From the NCBI GenBank assembly GCA_039028695.1, contig JBCCHN010000060.1, positions 1 to 29,053 on the forward strand: a DNA stretch of 29,053 bases, written 5' to 3'. Below the pieces are notes generated by a model. It had not been told where the DNA came from. It made no database searches and saw only the letters and a program-made list of their open reading frames with translations. Both the position numbers and the translations under genes were made by a program. The stretch is from JANQKX01 sp039028695. Lineage in GTDB: Bacteria > Pseudomonadota > Alphaproteobacteria > Kiloniellales > Kiloniellaceae. Shown in pieces: positions 24,371 to 29,053 of the stretch (within the stretch, counting starts at the first letter, position 1; every line of letters starts with the position of its first letter).

Positions 24371-24384
24371 CGCCTGAAAAGGCG
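24371..24384. repeat. Small perfect hairpin in the uvrA-ssb divergent region
   Basis: CGCCT and AGGCG flank a GAAA loop on the plus strand. It sits 58-71 nt before the uvrA start and 140-153 nt before the ssb start. It might be part of the uvrA leader RNA or an operator, but no function is shown. The 210-nt region contains no GTTC-N7-GTTC repeat, the alphaproteobacterial LexA box. Confidence 0.45.
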
Positions 24385-24459
24385 ACTCCCAAGATGGCAA
24401 ATTTTGTCCACACCCAATAGGGTGACGGAAGACAGAAAGGCGTTGGCCTAGGGCCGCTG

Positions 24460-24487
24460 TTGTCCTAAAGTCCCGCCTCAATAATGG
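24460..24487 (+). promoter_or_regulatory. Candidate ssb promoter
   Basis: TTGTCC at 24460-24465 and TAATGG at 24482-24487 are separated by 16 nt, ending about 36 nt before the ssb ATG. This is moderate agreement with sigma70 consensus. Confidence 0.4.
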
Positions 24488-24523
24488 TGGGTACCACCGC
24501 ATTCAGGCAAAAAGGCAAGTGGC

Positions 24524-25021
24524 ATGGCTGGTAGCGTCAACAAAGTGATTCTCGTCGGCAATCTGGGCCGGGATCCGGAAATTCGCAGCACTCAAGATGG
24601 CACGCGGATCGCCAACATGTCGCTGGCCACTTCCGAGAATTGGCGGGACCGAAACTCGGGCGAGCGCCGGGAGAAGACCGAATGGCACCGGGTGGTGGTG
24701 TTCAATGATCGCTTGGTGGACGTTATCGAACGCTATTTGCGCAAGGGTTCAAAAATCTACGTGGAAGGCCAGCTACAAACCCGCAAGTGGACCGACAATC
24801 AAGGCATGGAAAAATACACCACTGAAGTGGTCCTGCAGCGCTATCGCGGTGAGTTGACTATGCTCGATGGGCGCTCCGATGGGGCCGGCGGCGATTTTGG
24901 CGGTGGGCAACAAGGTGGTAGTCAATCGGGTGGCGGCTTTGGCGGCGGCCAATCAAGCGGCGGAAGCTCAGGCGGCTTTGGAGGTGGCAACAATGATTTG
25001 GACGATGATATTCCTTTCTAA
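24524..25021 (+). CDS. ssb: Single-stranded DNA-binding protein
   Basis: A tetrameric OB-fold protein that coats single-stranded DNA in replication, repair and recombination, 165 residues. The OB fold covers about 1-112: SVNKVILVGNLGRDPEIR at the start, a WHRVVVFNDRL-type strand near 55, then YVEGQLQTRKWTD. A Gly/Gln/Ser-rich flexible linker follows, with an acidic tip ending D-D-D-I-P-F that docks partner proteins. AAGGCAAG upstream of the ATG is a plausible ribosome-binding site. It is transcribed away from uvrA, the usual alphaproteobacterial arrangement. Confidence 0.97.
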   Translation: MAGSVNKVILVGNLGRDPEIRSTQDGTRIANMSLATSENWRDRNSGERREKTEWHRVVVFNDRLVDVIERYLRKGSKIYVEGQLQTRKWTDNQGMEKYTTEVVLQRYRGELTMLDGRSDGAGGDFGGGQQGGSQSGGGFGGGQSSGGSSGGFGGGNNDLDDDIPF

Positions 25022-25209
25022 GGGCCGGCTTTCAGGAACCGCCATTTGACCGAATCAGCGTTTGGTTTGGGGCTTTTGACCATGAAAACAAGCCTTGATT
25101 AGCGCCTTTTCCCTGGCACTGTAATTTAGTCTCGACGATTACCTCTTAACTTTTTGATTTTATTACTAAAAATTCACTTATCCTTGGATCGGATTTCGCC
25201 GGGCTTAGG

Positions 25210-25238
25210 TTGCCGGGAAGCGCCCGATTTGCTATATT
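25210..25238 (+). promoter_or_regulatory. Strong candidate gyrA promoter
   Basis: TTGCCG at 25210-25215 and TATATT at 25233-25238 have an ideal 17-nt spacer. The predicted transcript start is near 25245, giving a leader of about 120 nt before the TTG start codon. Confidence 0.65.
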
Positions 25239-25321
25239 TTGACGTGAATTCTGGTCCTTGGAGTCGTTTCGAATTCCGCGGCAATAGCAGGGGCGATTTC
25301 ACCAAAATTCAACGTCTTGGA

Positions 25322-25339
25322 CACTTTCAAATAAAAGTG
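25322..25339 (+). other. Hairpin in the gyrA leader
   Basis: CACTTT and AAAGTG flank a CAAATA loop, followed by a pyrimidine- and T-rich segment (CGTCTTTTGT, 25341-25350). It resembles a weak terminator or attenuator and lies about 28 nt before the start codon. The stem is only 6 bp and rich in A-T pairs, so it may be fortuitous. Confidence 0.35.
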
Positions 25340-25367
25340 CCGTCTTTTGTAATGCTAGGATCTTTTC

Positions 25368-28148
25368 TTGACTGATACCCCCGGTTCTTCTGGTCCCTCA
25401 GACATCACAACAGTCACCATCGAAGACGAAATGCGCAAGTCCTATCTGGACTATGCCATGAGCGTCATCGTGGCTCGGGCCCTGCCCGATGTCCGTGACG
25501 GCCTTAAGCCCGTTCATCGGCGCATTCTCTATGCCATGAAGGAATCTGGCTTTGATTGGAACCGGACTTATCGCAAGTCAGCCCGCGTCGTGGGTGAGGT
25601 GATGGGTACCTATCATCCTCACGGGGATTCCGCGATTTACGACACCATGGTACGGATGTCTCAGGTTTTTTCTCTGCGCCTGCCGTTGATCGACGGTCAG
25701 GGCAACTTCGGTTCCATGGACGGCGACAAGGCAGCGGCCATGCGCTATACGGAGGCCCGGCTTGAGCGGGTCGCCAGCGATGCCCTCTTGGAAGACATTG
25801 ACCGGGAAACGGTCGATTTCCAGCCCAACTATGATGAAACCACCAGCGAACCGGTGGTTCTGCCGGCCCGCTTTCCCAATCTATTGGTCAATGGGGCCGG
25901 TGGCATTGCCGTGGGCATGGCCACCAATATTCCACCCCATAATCTGGGCGAGGTGATTGACGGCTGTTGCGCCTTTATCGAAGACCCCAACATTACCATT
26001 GACGGCTTGATGGAGTATGTGCCGGGCCCGGATTTTCCAACCGGCGGTATCATCTTAGGCCGGGGCGGCATCCGAGATGCTTATCATACCGGCAGGGGCT
26101 CAATCCGACTGCGCGGTCGGGCTGAGATCGAGGAGATCCGCAAGGACCGTTACGCCATTATCGTTTCCGAAGTCCCCTATCAGGTCAACAAAGCAAAGAT
26201 GGTGGAGCGCATCGCGGAGTTGGTTCGCGAAAAGACCATTGAAGGGATCTCCGACCTGCGCGATGAAAGTGACCGGCAGGGCATTCGTGTGGTGGTCGAA
26301 TTGCGCCGCGATGCCGAGCCCGATGTGGTTCTGAACCAACTCTATCGCTTCTCCGCCCTGCAAGGATCCTTTGGCGCCAACATGTTGGCCCTTAATCAGG
26401 GTCGGCCCGAGTTGATGGATCTTAAGGCCATCATCTCTTCCTTTGTAGCCTTCCGAGAGGAGGTCATTACCCGGCGCACGGCTTTTGAGTTGGGCAAGGC
26501 TCGCACGCGGGCTCATTTGTTGGTGGGGCTGGCCATCGCTGTTGCCAATATCGACGAGGTCATTGCCTTAATTCGGGCCGCGCCCGATCCTGTGGCAGCT
26601 CGCGAGCAACTCATGGCCCGTGCCTGGCCGGCCGAGCAGGTAGCCCCCCTCATCGCCTTGATTGACGAGCCTGGCCGCACCTTGGCCGACGACGGCACCT
26701 ATCGCCTGTCGGAAGCCCAAGCCAAGGGTATTTTGGAATTGCGCCTGCAAAGATTGACTGGCTTGGAGCGGGACAAGATCGCCGAAGAGCTGGAGGAGAT
26801 CGCCGCGCTCATCCGGGAATATCTAGAAATTTTGAGTTCGCGGGATCGCTTGATGGAAATCCTGCGCAGCGAGCTGGTGGACATCAAGGAGCGCTTCGCG
26901 ACGCCTCGGCGCTCTGAGATTATGGAGCTGGAATTCGAGCAGGACGATGAGGACCTTATCCAACGCGAGGATATGGTGGTGACCGTTACCCACGGCGGCT
27001 ACATCAAAAGGGTTCCTTTAAGCGCCTATCGGGCGCAAAAGCGGGGCGGTAAGGGTCGCTCAGGTATGTCCATGCGTGACGAGGATTTCGTCAGCAAGGT
27101 CTTTGTCTGCAACACCCATACGCCTGTTCTATTCTTTTCCTCTCGGGGCATGGTCTACCGCCTGAAGGTTTATCGTCTGCCCATGGGAACGCCCCAGGCC
27201 CGGGGCAAGGCCTTGGTCAACCTTTTGCCTCTTCAGGAAGACGAGACCATAACCACCTTCATGCCCATGCCCGAGGATGAGCAAAGCTGGGATCAGATGT
27301 ATGTGATGTTCGCCACTTCAAGCGGCGGCATCAGGCGCAATAAGCTGTCCGATTTCACCTCGGTCCGGGCCAACGGCAAGATCGCCATGAAGCTGGAGGA
27401 GGACGATGGCCGGTTGGTGGCGGTGCATACCTGTGGCGCGGATGCGGATGTTTTAATGGCCACGGCCAAGGGTAAATCCATTCGCTTTCCCGTTGAGGAC
27501 ATCCGGGTCTTTAAAGGCAGGGCTTCCAGCGGGGTTCGGGGCATTAAGCTGGCAGCGGGTGACCGGGTTATCTCCATGTCTATTTTGGAGAATGCCGGTG
27601 CCGTTGACACCGAGGAGCGGGATCAGTACCTGCGTTACGCGGTTGCCCGCCGACGGGCCGAAAATGCGGCTGAAAATGGCGGGGAAAATGGCAACGGAAG
27701 CCACGAGGCACCTGAGGTGACCTTGTCCGCTGAGCGCCTGGAAGAATTGGCCGAACGGGAGCAGTTCATTCTATCGGTCTCGGCGGATGGCTATGGCAAG
27801 CGCAGTTCAGCCTATGAATACCGGATCACAAACCGGGGCGGGCAGGGTATCGGCAACATGGACCTGAGCCGCGGCAAAGGACAAGTCTCCGAGGTATTGG
27901 CCGCCTTTCCGATAGATCGCAACGACCAAATCATGCTCGTCACCGACGGGGGCAAGCTCATCCGCAGCCCCGTGCACGACGTGCGTATCGCCGGACGGAC
28001 CACACGGGGTGTGCTCCTATTTCGGATTGGCGAGGGTGAGCGTGTGGTGTCGGTCGCCCGCTTGGAAGAGGACGAAAATGGCGAAGAAGGCACAAGTGAG
28101 GAAGAGGGCGTGGAAAACACGGAAGCGCCCTCCGGACAGGACAATTAG
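25368..28148 (+). CDS. gyrA: DNA gyrase subunit A
   Basis: The DNA-cleaving subunit of gyrase, 926 residues, which introduces negative supercoils with GyrB. The N-terminal breakage-reunion domain shows MRKSYLDYAMSVIVARALP, the quinolone region HPHGDSAIYDTMVRM (83-97; S88 and D92 match E. coli S83 and D87), and the catalytic tyrosine Y127 in AMRYTEARL. The C-terminal six-bladed domain contains the GyrA-box QKRGGKGRSGM near 560, and an insertion rich in Ala, Glu, Asn and Gly near 765-785. The tail is very acidic. TTG is the only suitable start, with TAGGA 7 nt upstream (25356-25360). coaD follows after 42 nt. Confidence 0.97.
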   Translation: MTDTPGSSGPSDITTVTIEDEMRKSYLDYAMSVIVARALPDVRDGLKPVHRRILYAMKESGFDWNRTYRKSARVVGEVMGTYHPHGDSAIYDTMVRMSQVFSLRLPLIDGQGNFGSMDGDKAAAMRYTEARLERVASDALLEDIDRETVDFQPNYDETTSEPVVLPARFPNLLVNGAGGIAVGMATNIPPHNLGEVIDGCCAFIEDPNITIDGLMEYVPGPDFPTGGIILGRGGIRDAYHTGRGSIRLRGRAEIEEIRKDRYAIIVSEVPYQVNKAKMVERIAELVREKTIEGISDLRDESDRQGIRVVVELRRDAEPDVVLNQLYRFSALQGSFGANMLALNQGRPELMDLKAIISSFVAFREEVITRRTAFELGKARTRAHLLVGLAIAVANIDEVIALIRAAPDPVAAREQLMARAWPAEQVAPLIALIDEPGRTLADDGTYRLSEAQAKGILELRLQRLTGLERDKIAEELEEIAALIREYLEILSSRDRLMEILRSELVDIKERFATPRRSEIMELEFEQDDEDLIQREDMVVTVTHGGYIKRVPLSAYRAQKRGGKGRSGMSMRDEDFVSKVFVCNTHTPVLFFSSRGMVYRLKVYRLPMGTPQARGKALVNLLPLQEDETITTFMPMPEDEQSWDQMYVMFATSSGGIRRNKLSDFTSVRANGKIAMKLEEDDGRLVAVHTCGADADVLMATAKGKSIRFPVEDIRVFKGRASSGVRGIKLAAGDRVISMSILENAGAVDTEERDQYLRYAVARRRAENAAENGGENGNGSHEAPEVTLSAERLEELAEREQFILSVSADGYGKRSSAYEYRITNRGGQGIGNMDLSRGKGQVSEVLAAFPIDRNDQIMLVTDGGKLIRSPVHDVRIAGRTTRGVLLFRIGEGERVVSVARLEEDENGEEGTSEEEGVENTEAPSGQDN

Positions 28149-28190
28149 TCCGTAACTGAACACTCACTTCCGAACCGCAGAGGGGCTGAC

Positions 28191-28733
28191 ATGGCAGACA
28201 ACACATCCAGGTCGACACCACTGATCGGCGTTTATCCGGGCACCTTTGATCCCATCACCAACGGGCATTTGGATATCATCACCCGCGCGGCGCGGGTTGT
28301 GGATCATTTGATAATCGCCGTCGCCAGCAATGCGGGAAAGGGACCTCTTTTGACCTGTGACCAGCGGGTCGACCTGGTTGAGCAGGAGGTTGGTCAGATC
28401 AAGAATAGCCGGGCCACCATCGAGGCCAAAACCTTCGATAATCTCTTGGTGCACTTTTGCCAATCCGTCAGTGCGTCTGTCTTGATTAGAGGATTGCGGG
28501 CCGTGTCGGATTTTGAATATGAATTTCAAATGGCCGCGATGAACGCCCGTCAGGACGCCACCTTGGAAACGGTGTTTCTTATGGCCTCAGAGCGGCAACA
28601 GTTTATATCTTCCCATTTCGTAAAGGAGATCGGGCGTTTGGGAGGAGATATTTCCAGCTTGGTCAGCGATCGGGTCCGCCAGACCGTTGAGGCTGAATTT
28701 AAAAAACAGGGATTGGATGCGAGGGGCAACTAA
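28191..28733 (+). CDS. coaD: Phosphopantetheine adenylyltransferase
   Basis: This enzyme transfers AMP from ATP to 4'-phosphopantetheine, the penultimate step of coenzyme A synthesis. It has 180 residues, slightly long because of a short N-terminal extension. The nucleotidyltransferase motif GTFDPITNGHLDII (17-30, with H26), LIRGLRAVSDFEYEFQMAAMN, the FLMASERQQFISSHFVKEIGRLGGD block and the ISSHFVKE signature are intact. GAGGGG upstream of the ATG supports the start. gyrA-coaD adjacency is common in alphaproteobacteria. A T7 tract follows the stop at 28738-28744, without a clear hairpin. Confidence 0.97.
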   Translation: MADNTSRSTPLIGVYPGTFDPITNGHLDIITRAARVVDHLIIAVASNAGKGPLLTCDQRVDLVEQEVGQIKNSRATIEAKTFDNLLVHFCQSVSASVLIRGLRAVSDFEYEFQMAAMNARQDATLETVFLMASERQQFISSHFVKEIGRLGGDISSLVSDRVRQTVEAEFKKQGLDARGN

Positions 28734-28802
28734 AGACTTTTTTTCTTGGGCTGGCTTTGGGAATCCACGCGCTACCAGCATCCCATGAGAATAGGCAATT
28801 GT

Positions 28803-28815
28803 TGCGGAAATTCCG
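28803..28815. repeat. 13-bp palindrome upstream of the tRNA-Lys promoter
   Basis: GCGGAA and TTCCGC flank a single central A, a perfect inverted repeat. It ends 9 nt before the -35 hexamer, a position suited to an activator or upstream-element protein. No factor is identified. Confidence 0.5.
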
Positions 28816-28824
28816 CTTGCAGGA

Positions 28825-28853
28825 GTTGACCTGGTAGTCCGGCAACACTATGT
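28825..28853 (+). promoter_or_regulatory. Strong promoter for tRNA-Lys
   Basis: TTGACC at 28825-28830 and TATGTT at 28848-28853 have a 17-nt spacer. The bases after the -10 (GCGGCCCGC) form the GC-rich discriminator typical of stringently controlled stable-RNA promoters; that regulation is inferred. The predicted start is near 28860, about 45 nt before the mature tRNA. Confidence 0.65.
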
Positions 28854-28904
28854 TGCGGCCCGCGTTGGCATGGTCCGGTGAATCGGGGCGGATTGCCAAG
28901 ATGT

Positions 28905-28980
28905 GGGCCCGTAGCTCAGTTGGTAGAGCAACTGACTTTTAATCAGTGGGTCACAGGTTCGAATCCTGTCGGGCTCACCA
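28905..28980 (+). tRNA. tRNA-Lys (anticodon UUU)
   Basis: A 76-nt cloverleaf. Acceptor arms are GGGCCCG and CGGGCTC (one G-T pair), the D-arm region is GTAGCTCAGTTGG, the anticodon stem ACTGA/TCAGT encloses CTTTTAA with anticodon TTT, and the T arm contains GGTTCGAATCC. The discriminator base is A and the CCA end is encoded. It decodes AAA and AAG and charges with lysine. Confidence 0.97.
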
Positions 28981-29053
28981 TTTTCCCGAAGTTTATCAAA
29001 CTGGTAAGGTCTATTTTGACCGCTTTCGGACTACATGTCGGAACGCCGACCAA

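Larger units (their letters stand above)
25022..25367. other. 346-nt non-coding region before gyrA
   Basis: No convincing gene is visible. The first half includes imperfect GGCTT/AAGCC inverted repeats near 25072-25106 that could end ssb transcription, then an AT-rich stretch at about 25134-25182. The second half holds the gyrA promoter (25210-25238), a leader of about 120 nt, and a hairpin just before the start codon. A 73-residue frame at 25154-25375 has no clear ribosome-binding site and overlaps the gyrA start, so I do not call it. Confidence 0.6.

Noticed and set aside
24314..24502. N-terminal extension of UvrA by 63 residues
   Set aside because: The extension resembles no UvrA N-terminus. 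The ATG at 24313 gives the family start, and the extra stretch occupies the uvrA-ssb regulatory region.
25154..25375. 73-residue frame before gyrA
   Set aside because: It spans the gyrA promoter and leader, overlaps the gyrA start and has no good ribosome-binding site.
1..29053. CRISPR arrays, insertion sequences, prophage or toxin-antitoxin modules
   Set aside because: No regularly spaced repeats, transposase or integrase motifs, or small toxin-like pairs were seen on either strand.

Overview
The window looks like a chromosomal housekeeping region of an alphaproteobacterium, probably of the Rhodospirillales type. This is an inference from gene content and order: nagZ, M50 protease, scpA-scpB, tatABC, serS-surE-pcm-nlpD-like, an AAA ATPase (DUF815 type), yajC-secD-secF, an NDUFAF3-like gene and an NDUFAF6-like gene, then trmFO, uvrA/ssb, gyrA and coaD. 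Composition by eye is moderately GC-rich. Nearly all the sequence is coding, and almost every gene is a recognisable core function. I see no prophage, insertion sequence, CRISPR array, toxin-antitoxin pair or resistance island.

Layout. Positions 1-358 are poorly explained: a run of 34 A/T bases, then short open frames with no recognised product. From 359 to 5022 a forward-strand operon encodes a SPOR-domain envelope protein, the beta-N-acetylglucosaminidase NagZ, an intramembrane site-2-type protease and the condensin-associated pair ScpA/ScpB. An orphan ABC ATPase with its own candidate promoter and a terminator (5068-6321) separates this from tatABC (6417-8155). A second forward block, 8276-12339, holds serS, surE, pcm and a LysM/LytM lipoprotein, joined by overlapping start and stop codons. 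The ATPase gene at 12343-13218 runs the other way and ends only 3 nt from the lipoprotein gene. yajC-secD-secF follow from 13450, then two genes whose human relatives (NDUFAF3 and NDUFAF6) assemble respiratory complex I.

From 17743 to 24313 the minus strand carries uvrA, a class III nucleotide cyclase, a D-2-hydroxyacid dehydrogenase and trmFO, closely spaced and read in that order. ssb diverges from uvrA at 24524. A 346-nt leader region with a good sigma70-like promoter precedes gyrA (TTG start), then come coaD and a tRNA-Lys(UUU) with a strong promoter and GC-rich discriminator.

How it fits together. The forward genes mostly serve the cell envelope and protein export: peptidoglycan recycling, an amidase-activator-like lipoprotein, and the Tat and Sec accessory systems. 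The rest serve chromosome structure and repair (ScpAB, gyrase, UvrA, SSB) and translation (SerRS, TrmFO, tRNA-Lys). The points most worth a second look are the export/complex I assembly gene cluster, the look-alike promoters of tatABC and yajC-secDF, the degenerate LytM domain, the cyclase inside the uvrA-trmFO cluster, and the unexplained left end. I did not find a convincing new multi-gene system.
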